Notes: generated from the sequence alone by a model not told the origin. Positions 8,219 through 16,121 are shown, numbered from the stretch's first letter. The stretch: 64,000 nucleotides of DNA from Roseivirga pacifica (GCF_900111145.1 NZ_FOIR01000002.1:558001-622000), one strand, 5' to 3'. Translations and numbers: made by a program.

Positions 8219-9286
8219 TTAAGGTAGCGCGAAAATCTGATCATCAAGGCTATTGGTCGAATGCTTTTTAAACTCCAAATAGGCCTTGCCAAAACTGTCT
8301 TTCTCGTCTACCAATAAGTTCTTAAGCGAAAGAAAAACACGATAAGGTTTTAAAATGGTTTTTTGTGTATAATTCAAATCAATCCCTACAGTTTCGGAAA
8401 CCCTATCGCCCAAAAAGAAGCTCATAATTGGTTCCACCATGCCTTCTACCAACGTGCCATTGGTTTCCTTGGTCAGGTAATTAACTAGCGATTTGGTGAG
8501 CTTTACGCCCGATTCAGACTTAGCAAATTGGCTCAGCCTAATTTCACGCTCCAGCTTAAAGGCTGCTTTGTTATCCGCTGGCAGCAAGTCTGGTTCTACA
8601 CCCAGCATTTGACCCACGGCATTCCAATAATATATGTAGGCAAAAGCATCTTTTGAATCTACTTGTCTTCCAAGTTTTCTCAAACCTCTTATTACCAATA
8701 AGGAAAAGGCTAGATTGGTACCTGCCATGTCTTCTTGATTTACCGGTTCGCCTAGCTTTTCTACATCCCAATCGCCAGAGTTTTTGATGTACCAACGCAC
8801 AGCTGCGTGCATTAGCCTCACCTTTAATATTACGGTTAGTCCTGCGCCATATTTATCGAAGGCACCAGATTTCATCACCTCAAAAACAAAAAGTGCAGTT
8901 TCGGAAAGTCGGGCTTTAGGGTCTTCTAAAATCTTTTTCGATCTGGACAATACTGCCGACCCATTGGCGGCCGCATAGCAGTAAGGCAACGATAAAAAGC
9001 CTAACAACATTAAATTGTCAGAAGCATATCTGTCGAAAAACTTCCTACCCTGAATCATCAGGTCTGAGTCGTACTTGGCAATAGTATCGTTGATGTTTTG
9101 TCTTAAAGCCACTAAAGATGCAGTGGCATCGCTACCGAAATCAATATCATTCCGGTTAAAGCCATTCAAAATGGCTTGTAGGTCTTTTCTTTTGTCAGGA
9201 AAATAGTCTGCTATGACGGCATCCGCCAAATCATCGCACACATATCTTGACACCTTTCTAGAGTTGGTACTTTTAGAATTTGTCAT
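8219..9286 (-). CDS. MpaB-family (rubber oxygenase-like, DUF2236) heme oxygenase
   Basis: A 355-aa all-helical protein of the MpaB/Lcp family, whose characterised members are heme b proteins that cleave isoprenoid double bonds (latex-clearing protein, fungal MpaB). Visible features are the early G-R-K-F-F-D-R-Y segment and, near residues 157-165, R-L-M-H-A-A-V-R, whose H160 matches the family's proximal heme histidine with the following arginine. The end of the catalytic domain (L-G-V-E-P-D-L-L-P) is also present. No signal peptide is clear. I chose ATG 9286; a TTG at 9349 would add 21 residues. It is divergent from the beta-propeller gene. The substrate cannot be read from the sequence. Confidence 0.78.
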   Translation of the reverse strand: MTNSKSTNSRKVSRYVCDDLADAVIADYFPDKRKDLQAILNGFNRNDIDFGSDATASLVALRQNINDTIAKYDSDLMIQGRKFFDRYASDNLMLLGFLSLPYCYAAANGSAVLSRSKKILEDPKARLSETALFVFEVMKSGAFDKYGAGLTVILKVRLMHAAVRWYIKNSGDWDVEKLGEPVNQEDMAGTNLAFSLLVIRGLRKLGRQVDSKDAFAYIYYWNAVGQMLGVEPDLLPADNKAAFKLEREIRLSQFAKSESGVKLTKSLVNYLTKETNGTLVEGMVEPIMSFFLGDRVSETVGIDLNYTQKTILKPYRVFLSLKNLLVDEKDSFGKAYLEFKKHSTNSLDDQIFALP

Positions 9287-9441
9287 TAAGTAAAAGGTAT
9301 TGGTCGAGTCTCTGTTGGGAAAAACATATTTTATCTTATTTATTCCCAATTAATTGTGCCAGACGGAAGTATTAATTGATGAGCAGCCAATTGTTGATTA
9401 AACACAAATTAGATATCTTCGAGCACCTAACTCCACAACAC

Positions 9442-10314
9442 ATGAAATACCTTTTTGTTATCTATATGGCGCTTTCTTTTTCGGGTTTACTTTTGGCGCA
9501 ATCCCCCCCTTCAACCGATATTTATGTTTATGAATTAAAGGAGAAAAAAGGCAAAATCTCCATTACCAAAGGGGAAAATGTAACCAGGAGAGATGGTTAT
9601 GATAACCAACCATTTTTCTACCGGAATGATTACTTGCTTTACTCCTCTTACAGAAACGGACAAACCGATATTTACGCCAAAGATTTGTACACCGGAGAAG
9701 AACAAGCGGCTACAAACACACCTGAAAGCGAGTACTCTCCTCATGTAATTCCCGGTTTCGACACTTTTGCGGCTGTTCGGCAAGATAAAGATGGCAGACA
9801 ACGCCTTTGGCTCTACCATTTAAATGGCAAAACTAAGCCCGAACTGATCTTAGAAAAGGTTGAACCAGTGGGCTACTTTGCATACAACAAGCACAACGAT
9901 GTACTTGCCTTTGTGCTTGGAGAGCCCATTACGCTTGTTTCGGCCAATGCCATGAAGGTTTACGATAACATAGTTACCAGTAATGTAGGCAGAACTATTA
10001 AAGTAATTCCGGGCACTGATGATTTTGCCTTTGAGCGAACAGAAGAAGATGGCTCAGTAATAATCTACAACTATGCTGTTAGCTCTGGTGAGTTTCAGAA
10101 AATTGTTAGTAAACCGGCAAATGCCAACGATTGGTGCATAACACAGGAAGGCACTTTTATAACCAGTGTGGACACCAAATTACTGGCTTACAACCCAAAA
10201 CACCACAGCGACTGGCAAGAGATTGAAGACCTTGGCGAATTTGCTAAAAATGGAATCAGTCGGATGGCTGTTAACCAAGACAATAAACGAATTGCTATCG
10301 TTATCAATAATTGA
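9442..10314 (+). CDS. Secreted TolB-like beta-propeller protein
   Basis: About 290 aa with a clear signal peptide (M-K-Y-L-F-V-I-Y-M-A-L-S-F-S-G ending L-L-A-Q), which is why ATG 9442 is preferred over a TTG at 9376. The mature part shows repeated D-I-Y-A-K-D-L-Y-T-G and L-W-L-Y-H-L-N-G-K strand signatures and S-E-Y-S-P-H-V, as in WD40-like PD40 repeats of TolB propellers. There are roughly four repeats, fewer than a full six-blade propeller, so it may be a partial propeller or pair with itself. Location: periplasm or secreted. Function unknown. Confidence 0.75.
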   Translation: MKYLFVIYMALSFSGLLLAQSPPSTDIYVYELKEKKGKISITKGENVTRRDGYDNQPFFYRNDYLLYSSYRNGQTDIYAKDLYTGEEQAATNTPESEYSPHVIPGFDTFAAVRQDKDGRQRLWLYHLNGKTKPELILEKVEPVGYFAYNKHNDVLAFVLGEPITLVSANAMKVYDNIVTSNVGRTIKVIPGTDDFAFERTEEDGSVIIYNYAVSSGEFQKIVSKPANANDWCITQEGTFITSVDTKLLAYNPKHHSDWQEIEDLGEFAKNGISRMAVNQDNKRIAIVINN

Positions 10315-10410
10315 TACTACTTTTTTGACCGATAGCAGTGTACTAACTATATTAAATCGTATAATTGTTATTCGATAATTGTACCATTCAACCTGAAGTA
10401 TTGACCCAAT

Positions 10411-11466
10411 ATGTTTAAGACTTACACTTTCCCTAGTGTTTTTGAGGGAAATATCACCGACCTTAGAAACGTTTCACCTGACCTTATTAATGGCTTAAAA
10501 ATATTCCATAATGGCGAAGGGTATGTAATTGGTAATCTTGCACTTACAGAAGGAGTTTCTCCGCACAGAAACATCAATGCGGCACCAGATGAGCTAGACT
10601 ACAGCTTACTACTTAAGTCTGGTTTGTTAGTAGCCAACCAAAAGTTAGGCAACCCGCTTAGCGTAACTACAGGTTTTCCTTTTTCTACTTTTCAGCTTTA
10701 TAAAGAAACTGCCACTAACCTAATTAACACATCGCATGTAATCGATTATGATGCGGCAACCTTTGGTGGTGGTATTAAAAAGAGTGTTCAGGTAGAAATT
10801 GACAATGTTCAGGTGATCCCAGAGGTTATTGGTTGCACCATTGCCCTAAGAAAGGGAATTCAGAATGTAAGCGGCAATTTCTTTGTAATGTCGCTTGGTT
10901 ACGGAACCCTAGAGGGACTATTGAGCACTGAGGGTGGTATTGTTCAAAGAACTTCACTTTCTACTTACGGTTTGCGTTACGCTGTAAACCTTTTGGAGAA
11001 AGAATTGGCTAAGCAATACTACTTAGAGCTTAAAACTGAGCATCAAATTGATGCGGCTTTCCAAAAAGGCGTAATATTCTTGAACAGAAAACGTATTGAT
11101 ATAAAGCCGCTTAGAGATAAAGTATTGAAGCAGTATTATGAAGATGTGATTTCTCCTGCAATGCGTAAAGCATTCAACGACAACGACTTCACTATCTCTC
11201 ATCAAATGTTCCTTGCTGGGGGCGGTGCTATGTACCCTGCTTTGGTTGATTGTTTCAAACAAGAATTCCAGGATATTTTAGACCTAGAGGTTGCTCACGA
11301 GCCGCAAACATTGGCCAGCAAAGGCTATTGCATCAACTCATCGCAGTTAAATGGCGGTGTTAAGAGCAACGCAGTAGGCTTGGATATTGGAAATGCCACT
11401 ACGATCGTTTCTGTATTCGATGAAAATAACTTAGTATCTGAAACCTCAATTCCCGCTGAATATTAA
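10411..11466 (+). CDS. Actin-like (ParM/Alp-type) protein with circularly permuted order
   Basis: A 351-aa cytoplasmic protein of the ParM/StbA/Ta0583-type actin superfamily. Seen: the protein starts directly with F-P-S-V-F (residue 7), which in family members follows the first phosphate-binding hairpin; then Y-V-I-G-N-L-A (38-44), R-N-I-N-A-A-P, a phosphate-2-like S-L-G-Y-G-T (161-166), the adenosine motif L-A-G-G-G-A-M (268-274) and the usual family end E-P-Q-T-L-A-S-K-G-Y. The DxG phosphate-1 hairpin V-G-L-D-I-G-N-A-T-T comes after this, at 322-331, close to the C-terminus. An in-frame TGA at 10402 rules out a missed N-terminus. Inference: a circular permutation joining the two ends of subdomain 1. 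The phosphate-2 aspartate is serine (S161). It shares one base (TAATG) with the bactofilin gene. Confidence 0.85.
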   Translation: MFKTYTFPSVFEGNITDLRNVSPDLINGLKIFHNGEGYVIGNLALTEGVSPHRNINAAPDELDYSLLLKSGLLVANQKLGNPLSVTTGFPFSTFQLYKETATNLINTSHVIDYDAATFGGGIKKSVQVEIDNVQVIPEVIGCTIALRKGIQNVSGNFFVMSLGYGTLEGLLSTEGGIVQRTSLSTYGLRYAVNLLEKELAKQYYLELKTEHQIDAAFQKGVIFLNRKRIDIKPLRDKVLKQYYEDVISPAMRKAFNDNDFTISHQMFLAGGGAMYPALVDCFKQEFQDILDLEVAHEPQTLASKGYCINSSQLNGGVKSNAVGLDIGNATTIVSVFDENNLVSETSIPAEY

Positions 11467-11924
11467 TGAGTAAAAAGTCAACAGCCACCGCAAGTCCATC
11501 TACTCACATTACGCAGATAAAGGAAGGCTCTGTTATCAAAGGTAACATGACCTCTAAATGTAGTGTAAGGGTTGATGGACATGTTACTGGCGACATCGTT
11601 TCAGAGGAGAAGATCATTGTAGGGCAAAACGGAGAAGTTGGTGGCAACTTAAGTGGCACCGACATTCGCATTGAAGGTTATGTAAACGGTGATGTACTTT
11701 CGAATGGTATTTTGCAGCTGTCCAGCACGGCTAAAATCTTCGGTAAAATTTTTGCCAAGCAAATGTCGGTAGAAAATGGAGCCGAAATGAACGGAAAGGT
11801 AACTGTAGGCAAAGAAATAGAAGTGCCAGAGCTTGAAACCAGCTCCCCTTCCCGATCCACTCGGAACATTCAGATGAAGCCCGATGGCAGTAAAACAGAT
11901 AATTATGGAAATGTAGCCTGGTAA
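11466..11924 (+). CDS. Bactofilin (polymer-forming cytoskeletal protein)
   Basis: A 152-aa bactofilin. The core (about 15-118) is a right-handed beta-helix built from short repeats such as G-S-V-I-K-G-N-M, V-D-G-H-V-T-G-D-I, G-Q-N-G-E-V-G-G-N-L and I-E-G-Y-V-N-G-D-V; both termini are disordered and rich in S, T, P and K, as usual. Bactofilins form nucleotide-independent filaments on the inner membrane that scaffold cell-wall or polarity proteins. Its ATG overlaps the stop of the actin-like gene by one base, so both are made from one mRNA, implying a joint filament system (inference). The stop lies inside the terminator hairpin. Confidence 0.93.
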   Translation: MSKKSTATASPSTHITQIKEGSVIKGNMTSKCSVRVDGHVTGDIVSEEKIIVGQNGEVGGNLSGTDIRIEGYVNGDVLSNGILQLSSTAKIFGKIFAKQMSVENGAEMNGKVTVGKEIEVPELETSSPSRSTRNIQMKPDGSKTDNYGNVAW

Positions 11925-11938
11925 CCACCAGGCTTTTT
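11915..11938 (+). terminator. Intrinsic terminator after bactofilin
   Basis: Stem AGCCTGGT / ACCAGGCT with loop AACC, followed by TTTT. The stop codon of the bactofilin gene lies within the hairpin. Confidence 0.85.
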
Positions 11939-11971
11939 CATTTTATACTTTTCCCCTCTCGCAGCATAGGT

Positions 11972-11979
11972 TATATTTG
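11972..11979 (+). promoter_or_regulatory. Bacteroidota -7 box for tyrS
   Basis: TATATTTG matches the Bacteroidota -7 consensus TAnnTTTG 25 bp before the tyrS ATG. The -33 TTTG box is not well conserved at the expected distance, so this is a partial match. Confidence 0.5.
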
Positions 11980-12003
11980 CGACCTTAAAATTTAGCAAAT
12001 CAC

Positions 12004-13290
12004 ATGAGCAACCCATTGGTAGAAGAATTGAAATGGAGAGGCATGGTGCACGACATGATGCCCGGTACCGAAGAGCAACTTTCTAAAGAAGTAACTACTG
12101 GTTATGTGGGCTTTGACCCAACTGCCGACTCTTTGCACATTGGTAACCTTGTGCCTGTAATGTTGCTTGTGCATTTGCAACGTGCCGGCCACAAACCTGT
12201 TGCCTTGGTTGGTGGTGCTACCGGTATGGTGGGCGATCCTTCGGGCAAATCGGCCGAGCGACCTATGCTCGACTTAGACAAGCTGAACCACAACCTCAAT
12301 TCGCAAAAGAAACAACTACAGAAGTTTTTGAACTTTGATTGCGGGGAGAATTCTGCGGAAATCGTAAACAACTACGATTGGTTTAAAGACATTTCTTTCC
12401 TAGACTTTATTCGCGATACAGGTAAGCACATTACCGTAAACTACATGATGTCGAAAGACTCTGTGAAAAACAGGTTGGAAACCGGCATGTCGTTTACTGA
12501 ATTTACCTACCAGTTGGTGCAAGGTTATGACTTTTACCACTTGTACAACGAGAAAAACTGCCGCTTGCAAATGGGTGGTTCCGATCAGTGGGGAAACATT
12601 GTTACCGGCACAGAGCTAATTAGAAGGAAAGTACAAGGCGAAGCTTTTGCACTTACTGCTCCTTTAATTAAGAAAGCCGATGGTTCTAAATTCGGTAAGT
12701 CTGAAGGCGGAAACGTATGGTTAGATGCTGAAAAAACTTCTCCGTACAAATTCTACCAGTACTGGTTGAATACATCTGATGAAGATGCGAGCAACTTCAT
12801 CCGTATTTTCACTTTGCTTTCTAAAGAAGAAATTGAAGCGTTGGAAAAAGAGCACAATGAGGCTCCTCACCTACGCGTATTGCAAAAAGCTTTGGCCGAA
12901 GACATTACAGTAAGAGTTCACTCTAAGGAAGATTTGGATACAGCCATTAAGGCCTCTAACCTACTCTTTGGCAAATCGACAACGGAAGATCTAGAGTCGA
13001 TTGATGAAAATACTCTATTAGCTGTTTTTGAAGGCGTACCACAAGTAGATATTACCGCCAGCGAATTGGCCGAAGCCGAGGGTTACATTGACCTGCTTTC
13101 GACTACTACCAAAGAAGTGATCTTTAAATCGAAAGGTGAAGTACGCAGAATGCTGCAAGGCGGTGGTGTTTCCATCAATAAGGCCAAAATTGAAGACATG
13201 AATGCCAAGCCTGAGATTAAACTACTACAGGATAAGTACTTCTTAGTGCAAAAAGGAAAGAAAAATTACTACCTGATTACTGTTCAGTAG
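12004..13290 (+). CDS. tyrS: Tyrosyl-tRNA synthetase
   Basis: A 428-aa class I aminoacyl-tRNA synthetase that charges tRNA-Tyr. The HIGH-type motif is H-I-G-N (45-48) and the KMSKS-type loop is K-F-G-K-S (229-233). The tyrosine-binding Y-D-F-Y-H-L-Y and M-G-G-S-D-Q-W-G-N segments are intact, and an S4 RNA-binding domain closes the protein (about 360-428, with [14 protein letters not shown]). It is a single-gene unit with its own -7 box and terminator. Confidence 0.98.
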   Translation: MSNPLVEELKWRGMVHDMMPGTEEQLSKEVTTGYVGFDPTADSLHIGNLVPVMLLVHLQRAGHKPVALVGGATGMVGDPSGKSAERPMLDLDKLNHNLNSQKKQLQKFLNFDCGENSAEIVNNYDWFKDISFLDFIRDTGKHITVNYMMSKDSVKNRLETGMSFTEFTYQLVQGYDFYHLYNEKNCRLQMGGSDQWGNIVTGTELIRRKVQGEAFALTAPLIKKADGSKFGKSEGGNVWLDAEKTSPYKFYQYWLNTSDEDASNFIRIFTLLSKEEIEALEKEHNEAPHLRVLQKALAEDITVRVHSKEDLDTAIKASNLLFGKSTTEDLESIDENTLLAVFEGVPQVDITASELAEAEGYIDLLSTTTKEVIFKSKGEVRRMLQGGGVSINKAKIEDMNAKPEIKLLQDKYFLVQKGKKNYYLITVQ

Positions 13291-13303
13291 TTTCCACAAC
13301 ATC

Positions 13304-13324
13304 ACCCTGAATTTAGTTCAGGGT
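13304..13324. repeat. Hairpin of the ACCCTGAA interspersed family
   Basis: Perfect inverted repeat ACCCTGAA / TTCAGGGT with loop TTTAG just after tyrS. Hairpins built on ACCCTGA recur at about 16.27, 16.51 and 37.81 kb in this window. Without a T-tract it is unlikely to be the terminator itself. Confidence 0.6.
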
Positions 13325-13347
13325 CTTAAGAAAACGATACATCGAAA

Positions 13348-13378
13348 CGTCATGCTTGTAAAAGGCATGGCGTTTTTT
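13348..13378 (+). terminator. Intrinsic terminator of tyrS
   Basis: Stem CGTCATGC / GCATGGCG (one G-U pair) with a 9-base loop, followed by TTTTTT. A similar stem (CGTCA...TGACG around a CCT/AGG core) ends the DUF4249 gene at 17.4 kb. Confidence 0.85.
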
Positions 13379-13530
13379 GTTTGGCTGTCCCCTACAGTTG
13401 ACTAGAACTATATGTACATTATTAAGTAATTAAAATACAAAATTCAATTGCCTACATCTTGTTTTCGTTATCTTAAGCAAGAAAACACACACGGAAGACT
13501 AACTCCCCGTGATTTTCGAGAGACTAAAAA

Positions 13531-13630
13531 GGTGTGTATAGCACACCATATTGGACGGCTATAAGGAACTTTTGATTAATTATAAGGATATATGCGCCAT
13601 TGTGGTGGCGCATAACTAACGTTACCAGCA
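13531..13630. repeat. Paired hairpins before the HEPN gene (cassette-boundary-like)
   Basis: Apart from the two hairpins just after tyrS, this is all that is recognisable in the 340-bp gap before the next gene. GGTGTG/CACACC lies at 13531-13547 and a 9-bp stem TATGCGCCA/TGGCGCATA at 13591-13614, separated by GGCTATAAGGAAC and followed by AACGTTACC just before the ATG. The GGCTATAAG word also occurs in the attC-like palindrome at 38.99 kb. Reading it as a cassette boundary is inference. Confidence 0.45.
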
Positions 13631-13634
13631 ATAA

Positions 13635-14504
13635 ATGAAAACGAAAGAACTAAAGAATTTTCACAAAGTACTTTCTGAGTTAAACAACAGTTTTACTCAC
13701 TATTCATTTGTATGGAATCAGTTCAACATTGACTATTCGGAAACTTTGGAGAAAAATCCAGAAATATTAACAAAGGATTACTTTGATGAGAACCCATTTA
13801 AGAGAAAACACAATATAAAGCTCTGTGAATTACGCAAAGAACATTCTAAAACAAACGAATCCTTAATCCAGGGGATTTTTCTACTGATATACACTCATTT
13901 TGAAAGTTACCTAAAAGACTTGCTCATATTCTCACAAAAGGTAAACGATAAAATAGAACCTTTAGAATCCAAACTCGAAGGAGTTGAAAATGACTTTATG
14001 CTCATTGACAAAGTCTTCAACAGAATTGAACCAAACAATCTCCAATCTGAATTGATGATTACTCTTGATTACATTAGGCTCAAAAGAAATCGTCTTATTC
14101 ATAGTAACGCAGAAAACATAAGTAACTCCCTGAATAGGTTAATTAAAAAAGAAGGGATATCACTAAATAAGTATTGGAACTCCAAACTGCCTAGTGAACT
14201 GCAAGGAATTGATTTTAATGACAAGAAAAACGCAAACGAATTGACCTTCAGTGTAATAATTGACGTAATTAATATTTTCAGAGGTATATCTAATGAGATT
14301 GATAATGTTGTTACTGATAAACTGACAAAGAACTCTATAACAGAAGCTGAAATAATCCCAAAGTTTAAAGACGCAATCAGGAAAAAAATAAATGGAATAA
14401 AGACAGAAAGGGTTGTTTCAAAATTCGTCAAATACTGTCAATCTGAATATTCCATGACAGTTGATGACGAACAAATTAAATTATTAAAATGCAGTATAGT
14501 TTAA
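13635..14504 (+). CDS. HEPN-domain protein (MAE_28990-like)
   Basis: A 289-aa, lysine-rich, helical cytoplasmic protein. The segment F-L-L-I-Y-T-H-F-E-S-Y-L-K-D-L-L (about 82-97) and R-N-R-L-I-H-S (151-157) follow the pattern of the MAE_28990/MAE_18760 HEPN group, where the R-N-x-x-x-H motif forms the ribonuclease site. HEPN proteins act mostly in toxin-antitoxin and phage-defence systems; no obvious antitoxin partner is adjacent. Its base composition is A+T-rich against neighbouring tyrS, pointing to horizontal gain. The last five codons and the stop lie inside the tRNA-like structure that follows, so its 3' end may have been created by insertion next to that RNA. Confidence 0.65.
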   Translation: MKTKELKNFHKVLSELNNSFTHYSFVWNQFNIDYSETLEKNPEILTKDYFDENPFKRKHNIKLCELRKEHSKTNESLIQGIFLLIYTHFESYLKDLLIFSQKVNDKIEPLESKLEGVENDFMLIDKVFNRIEPNNLQSELMITLDYIRLKRNRLIHSNAENISNSLNRLIKKEGISLNKYWNSKLPSELQGIDFNDKKNANELTFSVIIDVINIFRGISNEIDNVVTDKLTKNSITEAEIIPKFKDAIRKKINGIKTERVVSKFVKYCQSEYSMTVDDEQIKLLKCSIV

Positions 14505-14583
14505 TGGTAAAACACCCCCTCGGAGAAGAAATCAATGGTTTCTTGTCCAAGGGGCGACTGAGGTTCGATTCCTCATACTGCTC
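14490..14583 (+). ncRNA. tRNA-like RNA with extended anticodon arm
   Basis: Seen: acceptor arms GCAGTA (14491-14496) and TACTGC (14576-14581), a D arm GTTT...AAAC with AATGGTA loop, a 4-nt variable region CGAC, and a perfect T arm TGAGG-TTCGATT-CCTCA (14559-14575). Instead of a 17-nt anticodon arm there is a 39-nt hairpin: CCCCT/AGGGG, a C-A mismatch, GGA/TCC, a G-G mismatch, AAGAAA/TTTCTT and a 7-nt loop TCAATGG. Position 33 of a canonical loop would be C rather than U, and no CCA is encoded. It could be a decayed or repurposed tRNA, or a tRNA carrying a 22-nt insertion. I would not assign an amino acid. Confidence 0.5.
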
Positions 14584-14605
14584 TATAAATTTGAATGTAT
14601 AAATT

Positions 14606-14818
14606 ATGATGAAGAGAACATCAAATGATGATTGTCTTTTATGTCAGAAGAATAAAGCCACAAAGAAAAATTCTCATATTGCATCTAAATTCTTAGGAAA
14701 ATCAATATTAGGAGGGTCTGGTCCGAGAAAAGGTTATGTATTGGACTCTTCCAAACCCCATCCTGGTCTTAGGGTCTCCCTGAGACCATCCACCAAAAAA
14801 GTCCTAGCCTCCCCATAA
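14606..14818 (+). pseudogene. Truncated gene start with Cys-x2-Cys and SHI motif
   Basis: The first 45-50 residues read like a real protein start: C-L-L-C-Q-K-N near residue 10 and S-H-I-A-S-K-F-L near 23. This resembles the zinc-ribbon and S-H-I-x-x-x-F opening of small accessory proteins in this phylum. From about residue 50 on, the frame runs into a repeat (14762-14812) also found at 16.13 kb, so the natural C-terminus is lost. The region 14820-14976 after it shows no gene; it carries three imperfect copies of a TGGACGC/GGGGCGC word. Family not identified. Confidence 0.4.
14762..14812. repeat. Direct repeat, left copy
   Basis: About 50 bp related to 16122-16175: CTGGTCTTAG...CTGAGACCAT...CCAAAAAAGTCCTAGC against CTGGTTCTAG...CTGAGACCAT...CAAAAAAGTCTTAGC. 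The two copies flank the DUF4221 gene in the same orientation. Confidence 0.65.
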
Positions 14819-14976
14819 TCAGACAGGCCAGACACTCATATCTTAGCCCTCGCATATAAAGTATAATTATTAACTTAATGGACGCAGGATCTGAAGCTAT
14901 GAGTATTAAGCGTGATGGACGCTGACAAAATAAATTCAGATCAATGGGGCGCAGTTCGGTCTAAAAAACAGATAAC

Positions 14977-16113
14977 ATGCACATTAGCTTTAACCTTAAG
15001 AATGGGTTAATTCCCATCCTTGCTTTAATCATTTTTGGTTGCGGTATTGGAAATCGCTCTTCTGAAAATGGCTTCTCAGAGTTTAAGTCTACAGATACTT
15101 TAGAAATAGAACTACCACTAGAGTTTTTATCCTTAACCAAGTGGACCACTTACAATCATCAAGATAAACAGATTCTTGTGGAATATGGCCCAGGCAGCAA
15201 TAACAGCTTGGTTATTCATCAGGTGGATTTTCTCTTAGGCAAGTATTTAGAGCCAATAATCATCCCTCAACAAGGGCCTAACGGATATAATTCAGGTGGA
15301 GCTTCTGTTTATTTCAAAACTCGTGATTCACTTTTTGTATATCCTGTCGGATCACCACATTTCTACTTGTATAATAGCTCGGGTCAATTAGTGAAAAAAT
15401 ACCTTTATAACGCTATCGATTATTCAAGTTATACTGTAGGAGGCTATTATTCTACCGCGGTTTTCTTAAATGAGAAAATGTTTATACCAACAGCTCAACC
15501 ACTTAGATTTGACGACCCTCAAATCTTTACCAAATTAACCCCAATAAGGTCATTTGATTTTGACAGCAATCAATTCATTGACTCTATCGCTTATCCTAAA
15601 TACACAAAAAACAAGTCTATAACTATTGATAGACTGTCCCCTAGTTTAGCGGGAATAAATAAGGATTCTCTAGTGATTAATTATCGATTTTCCGATTCTG
15701 TTTACTTCTGGAATCCAGTATCAAATAAATTGTCCAGCTTATATCTAAGCGATGATAAGTTTGGTAAGCCTAAGTTGTTCGATCGTTATCCAGGTCGTGC
15801 AGAGGGGATAGAATTCAAAGTTAGAGAGGTTGATTTTGGAACAACGATTTACCACAATAAACGTCTCTTCAGAATCATTAATTATGTTTCTAAAAAAGAC
15901 AAGTCGCTTGAAGCTTTCGAGATTTTACAATATGACAAACGTAAAATGGCATTACTTGAGTATGATCTAGAGACAAAGACAAAAAAGCTATACGAGCTTG
16001 CATTGGCTAAATATCTCACCTTTATTGACGATTATTTATTTGTGGGAGGTGTATCTATTAGAGAGGATGGGGATAAAACGCTTAGAACATTCCTTAGATA
16101 TAAACTTGAGTAA
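14977..16113 (+). CDS. DUF4221-family lipoprotein
   Basis: A 378-aa lipoprotein with a hydrophobic leader and lipobox I-F-G-C (about 19-22). The layout is typical of DUF4221, a Bacteroidota family of predicted beta-propellers: L-E-I-E-L-P-L-E-F-L near 42, Q-Q-G-P-N-G-Y near 97 and D-S-L-F-V-Y-P near 112. Function unknown; members often occur as diverged paralogues. It is flanked by two 50-bp direct repeats and by repeat-rich spacer, which suggests it was brought in as a unit. A downstream hairpin at 16165-16187 could end transcription. Confidence 0.8.
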   Translation: MHISFNLKNGLIPILALIIFGCGIGNRSSENGFSEFKSTDTLEIELPLEFLSLTKWTTYNHQDKQILVEYGPGSNNSLVIHQVDFLLGKYLEPIIIPQQGPNGYNSGGASVYFKTRDSLFVYPVGSPHFYLYNSSGQLVKKYLYNAIDYSSYTVGGYYSTAVFLNEKMFIPTAQPLRFDDPQIFTKLTPIRSFDFDSNQFIDSIAYPKYTKNKSITIDRLSPSLAGINKDSLVINYRFSDSVYFWNPVSNKLSSLYLSDDKFGKPKLFDRYPGRAEGIEFKVREVDFGTTIYHNKRLFRIINYVSKKDKSLEAFEILQYDKRKMALLEYDLETKTKKLYELALAKYLTFIDDYLFVGGVSIREDGDKTLRTFLRYKLE

Positions 16114-16121
16114 TCCGCACT

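Noticed and set aside
10303-10411. A missed upstream start supplying an N-terminal DxG motif to the actin-like protein
   Set aside because: TGA at 10402 closes the frame and the upstream sequence codes for no DxG motif in that frame.
14490-14583. Annotating the RNA as a normal tRNA with an amino-acid identity
   Set aside because: The anticodon arm is 39 nt long and the 7-nt loop lacks U33; no reliable anticodon can be read.
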